Of a stretch of DNA of 64,000 nt, positions 12,170-24,142 are shown one piece after another. The stretch is from Dichetophora obliterata (taxonomy: Eukaryota; Arthropoda; Insecta; Diptera; Sciomyzidae). Each line of letters opens with the position of its first letter. Position 1 is the stretch's first letter. Made by a program: the position numbers and the translations under genes. The notes beneath the pieces were generated by a model. That model made no database searches and was not told where the DNA came from. It saw only the letters and a program-made list of their open reading frames with translations. The DNA lies in NCBI GenBank assembly GCA_963920525.1, contig OY986435.1:96890727-96954726 (forward strand), in the 5' to 3' direction.

Positions 12170-15100
12170 TTTAGTTTAGATTTTATTTAAGAAATTACCT
12201 TTAAACGCTTATATATCAGGTCAAAGGTCATTAATTGAAAAACTAACCAAATTGTGCATACCTTCACATCCAGCACTTTTATTCGATAGCTCATTTATCA
12301 TTCTAGATCCTGGTAATCCTGACATCTCAAAAATTCTTACTCAAATAGATATATAAAAAGATTATTTTCATTTATATTTTTTAGTATTTATTAACAATAT
12401 ACATTAAACTCCAAAACCTTTTCTGAAGAATTATGGCCAAAGTAAAATATAAAAACAGAAATAAAAAACCTATCAAGAAATAGTTAAATTACTCGCGTTA
12501 GGAATAACACTTTCTCATTCACATTAAAGCGAGTTCGTGTCTTATTTTTTTTTGCCATTTATTCAGCTGAATTTTTCAACAGATTTTTTCAGATCTGTTT
12601 TAACTTTACTTTATTTCAAATTCACAATTTGGTAAAATGTTGTAATTTTTTCAGAAAATTTATATGTACTAAACTCGCTGTAAAAAGTGCACGGTAAATA
12701 CTACCATGAATAAAAAACTTTTAAAAAGTAAAATTTTTTGTTGTAAGTCCTCAATTTTTTTCACCAATCGATTTGGCATTTGAAAGACCAAATTAAATTT
12801 CACATATGATGTAAAAACGTATACATGTATATTGAACACATTTTGTGATTTTTGTGGTATTTTTTAATTGCTATGGTATAATGTTAATTGCTGCGATATT
12901 TTTCAATTAAAAAATTACCATGGGAGTTTTTGTGGTAATTTTAAAATTCGAAAGTGGGAAAAAGGTAATTTCGATAGACAACTATGTCTGGCAATTTTTT
13001 GAAATTTTGTTTAAAAGCGTTATTTAATTACTAACAGTTTTTTTAACAAAATATTAAATTTAAAAAAATTATTTTTTCCGCTTCATATATCTTTGTTAGT
13101 TGCTCAAAACGACTTTTCAGAATTGATTCATATCCCTTCCTCAAACTTTTTTCCTATCTGCATCACATCATCACAACTGAATTGATGTAATTGGGTCACA
13201 ATTTCTATCAAAACAAACGCAAAACTTTATCCTTAACAAATTTCTTTGTTCAGCCTCAGAAGCTGCAGTTAACTAAATCTTGCTGGAATTACAATTCAAA
13301 ACAACAAACTTGAAACAATAAATGTCCCAATAGCGGATTGGTTGGTGACTACTGTATAACTACCTCAAAACTCATTACCAAGTAATGTGCCTTCATGGTG
13401 TTTGAAAAAAGCATTAAAACTGTCGCTAGTTTATTACTCTTTTCAAAAAATAATCTTTAATTTGTTTAAAAGCAATGCAGTCATGTTTTTTTGTTAACAA
13501 TTTTCTTTGTCAAGGTAGGACAAAAAAAAACACATAAGGAATGTGCATTTTTAACATTAAATCAAACAACCAATTGCCAATTTGCAAATTTAAGTATATT
13601 TATGGTTTTTTACCAGTATAGCCAATGTAAAGATGCGTATCGGAAATTTTTAAAATTGACATTTACAAATTGTCATTAGAATTACTAATAGTAAATACTT
13701 AATCACTCCAAGGTAATGCTGAAGGGAGGCAATCACTTTCGTCCTATATCATTCAATGTTAAATTTAAGCCTCATTTTGTGTTGTTAGGTAATAGAGTTT
13801 GAAGTAGTTATCGTTCCCTCGTAGTTGATTCTTTATTTATATTCGGAATGTATTCCTTCCATTGCCGGTTTGCAACTGGGTTGTTGTCTTCAATTCTACT
13901 TAAATAAATATATTTGAATCCGTTTTAATGCTTAATCCTTGTACAATTGACAGCATTGACTGCGCCGATGCAAGAAGGCAGTTAAACAAGACAGTGAATA
14001 GAGCGGTGGTGGGTGTAAAGTATGTATCCATATTTTTGGCATTATGTGTGAGAGTGTTTTTTTTTTTTGTCTTGCAGAAACATTAAAAAATATTAAGGGT
14101 TTTCATGCAAATGGGCAATACCCTTATAAATGGTTTAAACCTTATAAGTTTATCAGCCTTATAAATGAACTGTCAAAATTCGTATGAAAAAGCTTTTGCA
14201 CAAACCAGATAAATTTGCTCTTCGATTTAGGTGAGCAAACGAGGTGGCAAACTTATATGATCAATCAGCTGTTTTCTTTTTTGAAGGAAAAGTTATAATT
14301 TGAGCAAAACTAATAAAGATTTAATTCTAAAAATTTCAGAAAACAAGCAAACAATCCGCAAAGCGTCCCTGTTTAAATGGAACGAATCGCTGGCAGATCG
14401 CACAGCTGACTTATATGCTGCAAATGCACAATCGACTTTAAGGGCTGTTCATACAACCTGTCTGATAAAAATAACTAATTGCCCAAATTAGAAGCCTGCC
14501 ACTTTGCATGAAAACCCTTATTAACATTGCATATAACTGCTTGCGCCTCTGTCTTATTTATTTCTCTTTTTTTTTCTGTGTGCTGCCTGCTTTTGCCAAC
14601 GCCGTAGGTAAGGAGGGGCTCAGGGAGTTCAAACAACCACCCCCGCCCCTTTGCAATCCAGAATATTTTTATTATTATTATTTATTTATTTCGAAAACCG
14701 GCACAACAAAGCTTAAAACCTTAACAACAGCATCGGCAGCGTATAAATATAAACACCAGTCATAAATAGAACTTAAATATACTAAAAAGTACTAAAAATA
14801 TGCTAACTTTAAATAAATGTATAAGTAATAATGAAAGGAACAGTAGCTCGTTCCTGTAACAAAATCGACAAGTTACCGATTTGTGTGACGTCAGCCGTTA
14901 TCGATCTCTAGTTACCGATTTCCTGACAACTAATGTTTCTGTACGTTTAAATCGGTAAAAACTCGGGCCGTGATGAAAAAGAACACAAATCGAGAAGAAT
15001 AGTTGCGAAATTGAGTCAAATGAATAGCAGCTGTTTACTCGAATATATTGTTTTAGTTGTGCTAAAACTTTATAATAAATAGGCGGCTTGTCTTGTTAGT

Positions 15101-15338
15101 AAAAAGTGTATATTTGCAGTTTAAGAAAATTAATTATGTTATAATGATGCGTATTAATGTTTGCGGAAATAATCAACGATTATGAATGGTAATAATTTTA
15201 CACTAAGTGCTGTGCAGCAAAAACTTAGCAAATATATGTAACCGGGTACTTTTTCATAGCTCAAATATATACTGTTTTGCTAAAATTTTTAACTTTTATG
15301 TAAATAGGCATTATTTATAAATTGCATTAACTTTAAAA
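12170..15338. repeat. Tandem segmental duplication, copy 2 (3169 bp)
   Basis: Direct head-to-tail copy of 9001-12169. The junction reads from the interior of a MITE (…CTTTAAAAT) straight into TTAGTTTAGATTTTATTT. At the right end the MITE interrupted in copy 1 continues uninterrupted to its own terminus at 15721. This shows that the duplicated segment originally ended within that MITE. Confidence 0.95.
14096..14518. mobile_element. MITE, AGGGTTTTCATGCAAA termini (copy 2)
   Basis: Same element as at 10927-11349, carried along by the segmental duplication and not by a second insertion: its flanks, including TATTA on both sides, are identical. Confidence 0.8.
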
Positions 15339-15721
15339 TTAAAACTTTTTTAAGAACAATGAAATATTTCAATCCGTAAAAAATGCGGCTTACATGAAAG
15401 TAACCTTTTTTAAAGGTATATTTCGAGTACTTATAACTTAATGATATAAATCGGTAGAATTCTCACTTGCCGCAAAGCCATTGAGAAAAGTGACACATTG
15501 TTATCGATTCACTTTACGTACAGAAACACTTTTTTAAAAGGTTCCATCGAAATGAAATCGGATTAGCTTATCGATTTGGAACGAACGAATCGAACAGAAA
15601 TCGATTCAGACACGTATAGAAACACTGCAGGTGAGAGTGTTATCAGAGTGACGTCAAATCGGTAATATGAACTATCGGAATATCGGAACTACGATCGTTA
15701 CGAGTTACAGGAACGAGCTAC
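14843..15721. mobile_element. MITE with GTAGCTCGTTCCTGTAAC termini
   Basis: An exact 18-bp inverted pair: GTAGCTCGTTCCTGTAAC on the left and GTTACAGGAACGAGCTAC on the right. Subterminal regions share ATCGGTAA and ATCGAT-rich words in inverted orientation. It is about 880 bp with no transposase reading frame. No convincing target duplication is visible, so the superfamily is open. Confidence 0.75.
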
Positions 15722-15722
15722 A

Positions 15723-16440
15723 GATCCCAAAACTACATAAGTTATAATACAAAAAACTTAATGCATAATAACTGGTAACAATCAAGTTAGGTACACTCTA
15801 ATAAATAATTGCAAATTTACTGTCAATATCATACTAATTTTTTGTTGAAATTCCAACTAATGTGGAATTTTAATATTAATTTTATATTGATCTTTGATTT
15901 TTTTAAATTAAGCACAAGTCTTTGCAATATTAAACAACAAATGTTGAACTTTGCTGCAACTAATAAATAAATAAAGACCGTTCAAATAAACAAAAAAATT
16001 CTAGGTTTTATTTGTCTACCTCTTTAGGATACTCATATAGAATAAATTCTTTATGCAAGTGTCTGTTCGGCGTTTTTTATTATTAAACAAAAAATCTGCC
16101 AAAACTATTAAGTTATAAAATATGTTTTAATATGTACAGTTATAAGGAATGTTTTTTAAAAAAATTTATTTACTTGAATAACTGCAGAAATTTGTAAATA
16201 CTTAATGAAATGTATTAAAACTAGGTGAAGCATGTCTAATTTTACTAACACAAGGGTAGTAATTTTAAAATAGTACTACATATATTATGGTAACATTACA
16301 TAATTGATGTTTAGTTTTGCGACAATATCAAAATTATTTCTTTAATATTACTATATATTTTATTAAAATTAAACACTATTTGTTGAATTTTACTACACAT
16401 CATTAAACAAACAACATGTTGAATTAAATAAGGGTGTGTA
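15723..16440. other. Unassigned AT-rich DNA
   Basis: No gene, terminal repeat or known protein motif is recognised. Confidence 0.45.
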
Positions 16441-16446
16441 AACTTA

Positions 16447-17582
16447 CACGCAGAGAAAAAACATAGTTGCAATAACCATGTTTTAAGAGGATCATAGTAG
16501 GATTCGGATTATGATTGTTGCTAAGATGTTCTTAAACATATAATATTTCCTTTGATCATGATAAAATGATTACAACAGCCATATTTAGAAAAGAAACTTT
16601 TTTGTAGCAACCAAAATATAATTGAAACAATCATTATTCTGTTATTGGGTCAAAAATAGAATGATTGCAACAACTATATTATGAATTTATTTTTAGAATC
16701 CAGAATATTATCGAAGAAATAATTTTATTTTTTTTTTTATTTTCATGCACTCCGATTTCCACAGCTATTTATTAAGATACCTCCAAAGTTTTTCCATTGA
16801 CTAGGCTGGAACAGAAATATTAATTCAATTGAAAAATCTTTTTGATAAAATTTTCTGTCCGAGCTGGGGTTTGAACCGCGACATTTTCGCTTACGAGCCA
16901 CGCACCAGTAAGCCACAGCCACTACTACCGCTCGCCTGACTAATGCCATTCATAAACATGATACATTAAGTGCATTGTCACAAAAATACCAATATTTGTG
17001 ATAAACAAAATATGGTCAGAATTGCGAAATATGTTTACGGTAAATAGAAACATGTCTGCTAAAGTTAAAGTCGACAATGTCAGTTTTCTGCGTGCTGTTT
17101 TTAGGATAAGGCGATTTTAAACAAAACACAATAATTGAACAGCTGACAAATGAAACAGCACATAGCCAGGAATCGATAAAACTTATTGTGTCTGAATGAA
17201 GTGAAAGTTTTTCCTGCAAACTGTTCAGACACAATAAATTCTATCGATTTTTGGTTATGTTCTGCTTCGTTTGCCAACAAGCAAAGAATAGTTCAGACAA
17301 ACATTCAAAATTCTAATATGTTTGTCTCTATAATAATATTCTCATTATCATGATTGACAGAACTACAATATTTTTGTTGCAACTAATAGTTGAGGCAATC
17401 ATAGTATGTTGACGATTTCAATGATGTTATGATTTCAACTATAATGTTATTTTTTGTACCACCATTAGTAAATAATGACATTATTAAGGCAAAAATTTGT
17501 GTATGCAGAAATAATACAATAATTTTAGTAAAAAAATTATTATTGCAGTAATCATGTCTCAACCAAGTCTTTTCTCTGCGTG
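16447..17582. mobile_element. MITE with CACGCAGAGAAAA termini
   Basis: Left end CACGCAGAGAAAA is inverted as TTTTCTCTGCGTG at the right end, and both sit next to TA, suggesting a TA duplication as in Tc1/mariner-type elements. The interior repeats degenerate words such as ATTGCAACAA and AACAATCAT in both orientations. A tRNA-derived SINE is inserted inside at about 16726-16950. Confidence 0.65.
16726..16950 (-). mobile_element. tRNA-derived SINE
   Basis: On the minus strand a tRNA-like head carries an A-box-like TGGCTTACTGG near 16920-16910 and a B-box-like GGTTCAAACCC near 16885-16870. A unique body and an A-rich tail (the T-run at 16728-16740 on the plus strand) follow. This promoter arrangement is that of an RNA polymerase III SINE. 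It also encodes a spurious 68-residue ORF. The cloverleaf is not complete, so it is not a tRNA gene. Confidence 0.65.
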
Positions 17583-17816
17583 TACTACAGTTATGGTAGC
17601 TAACCCGTTGCCTACAACTATTGTAGTAAATTTTAACGTGTTTGCATGATCATTAACTATTGGGAAGAGCGTTGCAAAGACGTACAGAATGAATGAAAAA
17701 CAAGAAAAACGTAAACAATTAATTTTATTAGTTCGGCTGGATCGAGAAAAATTTAATCTCAAAAAAAAAAGCTGGGTTCTGAATTGCAAATAATCTTATG
17801 CAATAATAAAAGCGTA

Positions 17817-18560
17817 TTATAGTTCAACGTTTTCAAAGGTTAAGCCATAGATACTTTTAGCGTACTGGAAAACATGGTCTCTTCTTTTCAGTTCAAATAG
17901 ATAACGAGCAATATTGTTATAAAGAACGTTTAATTTGTTTTTACTTAAACCATCACAATTAGCAAAAATTTCATATCCATATAGCAGTGTTGGTATGATA
18001 TATGTTTTGGCAAGTAGCATTCTTATATGCAGAGGTGTAAAATACTGCGTCGTCCATAAAACACGAAGCATGCCGTAGACCTTACCGACTGTGTTACTTA
18101 TGTGGTTATTCCAAGTAAGCGTTCTGTTAAAGGTTACCCCAAGATTTTAAGCAGAGTCTATGAATTCGATATTGCTACCATTTAATAGAAGAGGAGTTGC
18201 AGTGGAAATGTCAATAAATTTCTTCGTAAACACTAGACATTTGGACTTATTAGGGTTAAGGCTTAAACCAGTTTTGAGTGTCCAATCATCAATATTTTTA
18301 AGAATGCTATTCAGATGGGATATACAGGACCTAAGAATGACCCTTGAGGAACACCTCTTTTAAGGAAGAAAGACCGAGGAGACAATATTGAGAGATTATT
18401 GGCAAAAACGGCTTGACATTCCGGAAAGATAAGACTCAATCAGATTCACAGCTGACGTTGTAAAATTGAACTTGTTAAGAAACTTGGTCACTAAAATGTT
18501 GTGGTCGACTGTGTCGAAAGCCTTAAAGTGGTCCAAAAGAACTTATATATTGAATAAAAC
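17817..18560 (-). pseudogene. LINE reverse transcriptase fragment (Jockey/CR1-like)
   Basis: Translating the minus strand in shifting frames gives the core of a non-LTR reverse transcriptase: a motif-A-like FKAFDTVDHNILVTKFL near 18530, then SLNPNKSKCLVFTKKF near 18250, NLGVTFNRTLTWNNHI near 18120, and VLWTTQYFTP…TYIIPTLLYG near 18050-17970. These are the thumb and C-terminal hallmarks of Jockey/CR1-type ORF2. It is truncated at both ends, with at least two frame changes or stops. Non-functional. Confidence 0.75.
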
Positions 18561-18579
18561 ACAGATATGGGAATTTTTA

Positions 18580-19060
18580 CCAAAAGCTCTACCGCGACTG
18601 AAAAATTATATGTTACTGAAAATTTTGTTGAAATCTCCATAAAAGAGAACAAATGTTTAGTTTTATATTAAGAGAACACTGAATGCTGATCTCAATATGT
18701 ATTTTTAAAAAATGGCAACAAACATGATGAATGGCAACAAAAATTTATAATATAATACGTATTATACAAAGTTTAAATCAATTTTTTAAATTTTCGATTT
18801 TTACGGCCCTGAACTACACTTTTTATGTTTTTTAGTTCAATTACTTCTGAATGTGTACTTCCTTGAAGGGAAAAATCTGTATCGTAACGTATCATATTAT
18901 GGTTTGTAAAAAAATAATTACAAAGTTTTTTTAACGAAACAATTATGAATACTTATGTAGTAAGATTATTCCAGATAATATTAAAATAATTTTGATAAAA
19001 AACTCGTGTGCACTTCCCATATTTTTTAGTTTATATTGATGCAGACAAAAACTACTTTTT
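18580..19060. repeat. Dispersed repeat, uninterrupted copy
   Basis: Matches two separated pieces at 53905-54075 and 55690-56010 in the same orientation. Shared words include AAATGGCARCAAACATG, CCTGAAYTACACTTT, GAAGGGAAAAATCTGT and TATTCCAGA. It serves as the empty-site reference showing that a ~1.6-kb insertion splits the other copy. No coding capacity is seen. Confidence 0.7.
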
Positions 19061-19974
19061 TTTGTATCGTAGCACATCCCTTTTTTGTTTGCTTATATCT
19101 TTGGACTTTCAATTGCTTCCACATTTTACACTAAATATAGTACTGCTAGAATGCTATCAAAAAATCAAAACAGGATAAAAAAGTTTGGGTTTTTCTTTGC
19201 TTTTTTAATTTTTTACAACACAGAAGTCGTACGAACGTAACATGCGTGACCATGGAAATGCCCATATTCCAAATTTTCTAATTTTGTCAAAACAAAGGTA
19301 AATTGAAAATTGTGTATGCTTAGTTTGGTTAACAGATATTATGTTAAAAATAATCAGAGTGCGTAGAGCACTCAAAATTCGCTCTCGCTCTTTCGATTTA
19401 TCATTTATAAAAACAGAAGCAATGAATAATCTTTTCAGAGCAACTCGTTGAACGCTACGCTCTCGCATAAGCTCCTCAAACATTTGTATTGGTTATTTGC
19501 TCTTGTACAAAGAGCGCTCATCGTTGTGAAAACATCGTCACTATTTTCATCCGCAGAGTTCTGCAAATGATGTGCTCTTGATTTGAGCTGAAAAATATTT
19601 GAATTCATGAATTCATCAATTTTGATACTTCTCATTTTCTTATTTACTATTAAGTGTAATGAAACGCATACGTTGTTTAAAAATTGTTCTTTATTTAAAA
19701 GAAAAAACACATTTGCAGAAATAAATTGAAATTAATTTATTTATTAAATTAAAATTAAAAAATTTAAATCCATTAAAATTGAAAGTCACCAAAATTTATA
19801 TTTTGAAATAAATTTTCAGTTAATTTAATAAAAAGTAAATTATTGATATTTTCAGAGTTCAGCCTGGAACAGTGTTTTGTTAATATTAAAGACAGTGCAC
19901 TAAATGCTCGTTTTACAGAGGTTTGGCTGCAATAGAAACGATTCATAAAAAAATTACATCAAAATAAAACTCAC
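19061..19974. other. Unassigned DNA between repeats
   Basis: No conserved protein is recognised. 'gctctcgctcttt' words near 19380 are loosely mirrored right of the big hairpin (20990-21060), so the hairpin-bearing element may be larger than its clear arms. Confidence 0.35.
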
Positions 19975-20079
19975 TCAATACTCACTGTATAGAACTATCA
20001 TTGAAAAGAGTTCATAATTTTCAAATAGTCTGAGTGAGGAAAAAACAAAGAGCGAGCTCAGATATCGGCTAATGCAAGG

Positions 20080-20911
20080 CTTATAGTCGATACACATTGA
20101 CTGCAACAGTCGTCCACCGACAAAACGAAAACTTGCCGTCAGAGAGAAATGTTGCAGTATTCTCGACGACTTGATTATAATGAACGCAACAGCGACAATC
20201 TGTGTTTCATACAAAACGTAAACAAACTCTGCTATGTTCGCTCTTGTCGTCTATCAAATTAGAAATAGATTGAAGTCTGCGGCATCAACAATTGTGGTCG
20301 TGTTCTCTCTTTGTCGTGCCGTCTTCAAAAAATACATCTTCATAAGAAAACGTGCGTTCTATTTTTTGACAATTGGCGTTCGTCGCTAGTCGCAGTCAAT
20401 GTGTATCGGCTATCATTTATAAGGTTGTGGCACTTGAGAGCGAACTCGGTCGAACTGTCAGAATGGATGAAAAGAAATGAAGAAAACGAATGCTTAGAAC
20501 AAAGAAAAGCACAGTGACAGTTCGAGCAAAGGCGGAAAAAGAGTGCATTTCTCTCAAGTGCCACAACCTTATAAATGATAGCCGATACACTTTGACTGCG
20601 ACTAGCGACGAACGCCAATTGTCAAAAAATAGAACGCATGTTTTCTTATGAAGATGTATTTTTTGAAGACGGCACGACAAAGAGAGAACACGACCACAAT
20701 TATTGCTGCCGCAGACTTCAATCTATTTCTTATTTGATAGACGACAAGAGCGAATATAGCAGAGTTTGTTTATGTTTTGTATAAAATACAAATTGTCGCT
20801 GTTGCGTTCATTGGAATCAAGTCCTCGGGAATACTGCGACATTTCTCTCTGACGACAAGTTTTCGTTTTGTCGGTGGACGACTGTTGCAGTCAATGTGTA
20901 TCGGCTATGAC
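20080..20911. repeat. Large hairpin: two ~380-bp inverted arms, 53-nt loop
   Basis: Arm 20080-20460 is matched inverted by 20514-20911 with high identity and small indels. Examples: CACTTGAGAG at 20431 against CTCTCAAGTG at 20551, AACGCAACAGCGACAAT at 20183 against ATTGTCGCTGTTGCGTT at 20796, and TCGAACTGTCA at 20450 against TGACAGTTCGA at 20514. Minor ORFs read the same peptide (…CRLQKIHLHKKTCV…) from opposite strands, as expected of a palindrome. It is either a foldback transposon or a locus whose transcript would form long double-stranded RNA. Confidence 0.9.
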
Positions 20912-21156
20912 CCTCTTAAAAGCTTATGCTCTCGGGCTTATGCTCTTAAAAGCGCATGCTGTGAACGAAAGAGAAATGCAAATAAACGATTCGCTCGCTC
21001 AATCGGAGATTTACTAATGATTGCTCGTTTCTTTTTCATTTCTAATGAAAGAAACAAAACGAAATGCACTGAGTTGAGTTCTATTAAGGTGAGTGAGGGA
21101 TATTTTTTTCTCCTCAATGATAAGTATTTACGAACTCTGAAAATAATACAATATAA

Positions 21157-21568
21157 CAGTGCACCCTAAACAAGTGCGCGTTGCGCTGCGTACCCAAACG
21201 CCACGCAATTTTATTTTACGCTTAACCTAAACAAGTGCGCTGCGGAAAGAACTGCTGCACTCGAACCAGCTCAGTTCGATGGTTTAAAAATCTTAAAGAA
21301 ACTTTTAGAATTGTGTAAAAATCTATTAATATTGCAAATACTTCCATTTGCAATTGAGATTAATTAATTAAAAGCAGCTGATTGCTCTTTGTTCTAATAC
21401 TTTGGTTTTATGCAGCCAACTTCACATCCGTACGCACTGTCAAAATTGGAAATTCGATTCATGTTTCGGTAGTCCGGTGCGTGTTTCGGTAGGCTTCATA
21501 CAAAATGTATGTGCATGAGCCGATTTTGACAGTTAAACCACGCACGCGCACTTGTTTAGGGTGGACTG
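21157..21568. mobile_element. PIF/Harbinger-type MITE
   Basis: Termini CAGTGCACCCTAAACAAGTG and the inverse of CAGTCCACCCTAAACAAGTG differ at one base, and the match continues through GCGCG. Both flanks are TAA (21154-21156 and 21569-21571), a 3-bp TWA-type duplication characteristic of PIF/Harbinger elements. It is 412 bp, without coding capacity. An internal partial copy of the terminus (AACCTAAACAAGTGCGC) occurs near 21225. Confidence 0.75.
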
Positions 21569-22044
21569 TAAGTATTTTACTTTATAAATATTTTTTGTCT
21601 TTGTATTGATCAGAGACCTGCAGCGATGAACTGCAACTGCTTTTACACTCAGTACATACTTGGTTTTTGTATGACTTCAATATCATTAATACCATGCAAC
21701 ATATTCTACGCCATCGAGCTCACTTACAACATCAAGCATGTTGCATTAGCCAATTGTACCAAAGCCAAACACTGTGTGATGTGTGCTTCGACTTCAGTGG
21801 AAAGTATAGATGTTTGCATAAAATAATTATGTGTATAAACCACAGCGCACGAAGGGCAATCGTTATAATTATGCATTATTTTGAGCTACTGCCTCGTGTA
21901 CCATTGCAGGTTGATTTCAACTTCGGCTAAGCAGTGATACAAAAGTAAGCTTACGAACGATGAAATCAGCGCGTACACTGCATTTTTACTCAAGTGTTTG
22001 TAGATTACTTCAGTATGAATAGAGTAAATAGTTTTAGGAAGTTT
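21569..22044. other. Unassigned DNA
   Basis: Short overlapping ORFs occur at 21626-21930 but no family motif, codon pattern or splice structure supports a gene. Confidence 0.35.
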
Positions 22045-22450
22045 GAGGGGTAACTTATTTCGAAGATGATGTCAAACTTTAAAATTTAAGATGGTGGATA
22101 GAGTTGCCACCAAAATTTTTTTCATTTTTGCGAATTCTTGTAATTTTGAAAGTCTGACAACGGATTTGATTTCGAATATAATGTCACAGTTTTAAAATTT
22201 AAGATGGAGGTTAGGGTTGCCACCTAAATTTTTACCACAGTATTGCCACCTAATAATATGTATTTTTAAGAGTTTTAAACATCATTTATCAGTGTTAAGG
22301 GGTCGCTGATTTCGAATCTAAAGTCAGAATTTTAAAATTCAAGATGGTAGATAGGGTTGCCACCTTAATTTTTTGTAGTTTTATGAATTCGGGGCTGGCC
22401 AAAAAAAAATCGTACACCAAAAATGGGTCGCTGAATCCGAATCCGTTGTC
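22045..22450. repeat. Degenerate tandem array (~115-140-bp monomers)
   Basis: At least four diverged monomers begin near 22045, 22161, 22298 and 22422. Each holds a 'tttcgaat' to 'tgtca' segment, then TTTTAAAATTYAAGATGG, then TAGGGTTGCCACC. Spacing varies because of indels. The final monomer merges into the hairpin at 22467-22594. Confidence 0.7.
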
Positions 22451-22466
22451 AGAATTTTAAAATTAT

Positions 22467-22594
22467 AAAATTTTGAAATAATAGGGTTGCCACCTAATAA
22501 TATGTCTTTTTAAGATTTTTAAACGTCATTTATCAGTATTAAAATCTTGAAAAGACATATTATTAGGTGGCGACCCTATTATTTCAAAATTTTG
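22467..22594. repeat. Hairpin closing the tandem array
   Basis: Arm 22467-22520, including AATAATAGGGTTGCCACC and TAATAATATGTCTTTT, is inverted at 22538-22594 with very few mismatches. The loop is under 20 nt. The arm includes the same TAGGGTTGCCACC word found in each tandem monomer. Confidence 0.85.
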
Positions 22595-22600
22595 AACAAT

Positions 22601-23400
22601 TGAACAAAAGTTGTAGCTTTATTAAAATTCTGCATGCATACAAAATCTTATCAAAATCAGTGATTAAAGGTGTTTTATAGTAAAATGGCGTCTGATATAA
22701 TTTCTTAAAAAACTAAATTTAATAAATATCTTTAAAAATTTACTAAACAAATTTTATTGCTCACTCAATTGAACTTTAGAATTTATTTTAAAAAAGAAAT
22801 CAGCTCAATTGAACCATTAGCTTATGAGCCACAAGCTCTCAAAAGTCACGCAAAGTAACTGCAATGTTACTGCAATGTTACTGCAAATACTTTGTGTTCG
22901 GAGAACAAAATAAGCGCTGGTTTTTTTATGCAGGAGTTACGCTTTATGTCTTTGTTTTGTTGCTTGTAAATGACCATACTTACCATTGCATACCAGAAGT
23001 TGAAAAGACCCTGCGCTGGTTATCAAACCAACAACTCGAACATGCATTATTGTGGTCTTACGACACGCTCATACACAGTTGGCTTCAATGTTGCAAGTAT
23101 GTTCGACACAACAATCGCAGCGCTTGCGTAGTGCGGTCAGACTGTCACTGTATTTGTTGAGGGTAGATCGCAAGTAGCGAAAATGCCATCGCTTGCAGAT
23201 CACTGGTATTGATGCTAACGTACTCACGTTTTCGTTTATTAAGATGCGATGCAGCGGCAGAAACAGCAGAGTATTTTTATCGAAGTAAGCTTTTTAAATC
23301 AAATAAAGTTCCGATTTCCAAAGCATTTTCAAATACTTCTAGTTTTGGAAAACATATTTCCTTAAAAAAAAATAAGTTTAATACTACATCTTTTGAAATT
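22601..23400. other. Unassigned DNA
   Basis: Contains ORFs of up to 98 codons (22864-23160) without recognisable motifs. A direct doublet CTGCAATGTTA occurs at 22859-22885. No gene is supported. Confidence 0.35.
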
Positions 23401-23419
23401 GCTCTAAAATAGATATGGA

Positions 23420-23772
23420 AAAGTTGGGAGCTGAACTTGAGTTATGGAAAACTAAATGGACCAATATTAGATATGAAGGTTGCTAGACAACTCTTGAAAT
23501 ATTTGAATTATTTTGCTGCGACAAATGTAGCTGTCAGGAATGCATGTTTCCGCAATTTTACAAAATTCTAGAAATAATTGTAACTCTGTCCTGTGGTACA
23601 GTTTCCAGTGAAATTAATGCACATTAAAGTGTTTAAAAATTTGCTTCTAAATGCTAACGCAGCGGAACGCCTTATTTGTTTAGCGCTATTAAATATTCAT
23701 AAGGATATATCTGGGAATAAGGAAACTGCCATCGAAAAATTGGCTTCGCTCAAAAAAGAATTATTTAAATAA
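23420..23772 (+). pseudogene. hAT transposase C-terminal (dimerisation) remnant
   Basis: Plus-strand reading frames give FYKILEIIVTLSCGTVSSE near 23560 and, after a frame break, ANAAERLICLALLNIHKDI near 23660 followed by a stop at 23770. These correspond to the hAT C-terminal dimerisation region, usually of the form 'ARLLxxLPVSTAxxERxFS…RLxxLALLNIHKDI'. The upstream part (LGAELELWKTKW) is consistent. The central SERSFS block is degraded and the frame is broken at least twice. Non-functional. Confidence 0.65.
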
Positions 23773-24142
23773 TTGAAGACATGAGTAGACGGAGGTGCAA
23801 AGTTTCGCATTTGTACTGAAATCTATACTTAATCAAACTTTGTGAAGAAGTTAGTTTCTAAAATAGCCAAAAAAATAGTTGTTTTAAGGTTTAAAATTGT
23901 TTGTATATACATTACATAACATGCAATAACAATAGAGTTCAGCTACTACAGCTTTTTCGCACTTTCTCCACATTAGACTATCTTAAGAACCAACTTAATA
24001 TCATTGAAATATCTCAACGATATACATAGATAAAAGTGGTCCAAAACAATCCAAAGTGAGAACAATTTACCCACCATAATATGGGTTGGGTTCAGGGACA
24101 ACACAAGACATAACAACTAACCATGCGTTAACATAGATCTAA

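Noticed and set aside
10322..14765. Identical small ORFs in the two duplicated blocks as conserved genes
   Set aside because: Their identity is explained by the segmental duplication; no motifs, and some overlap a MITE.
22045..22594. CRISPR-like array
   Set aside because: Monomers are long, diverged and lack uniform repeats and spacers; the context is an insect genome.
23209..23412. A 67-codon ORF before the hAT fragment as a separate gene
   Set aside because: May be the degraded upstream part of the same transposase, but shows no motif of its own.
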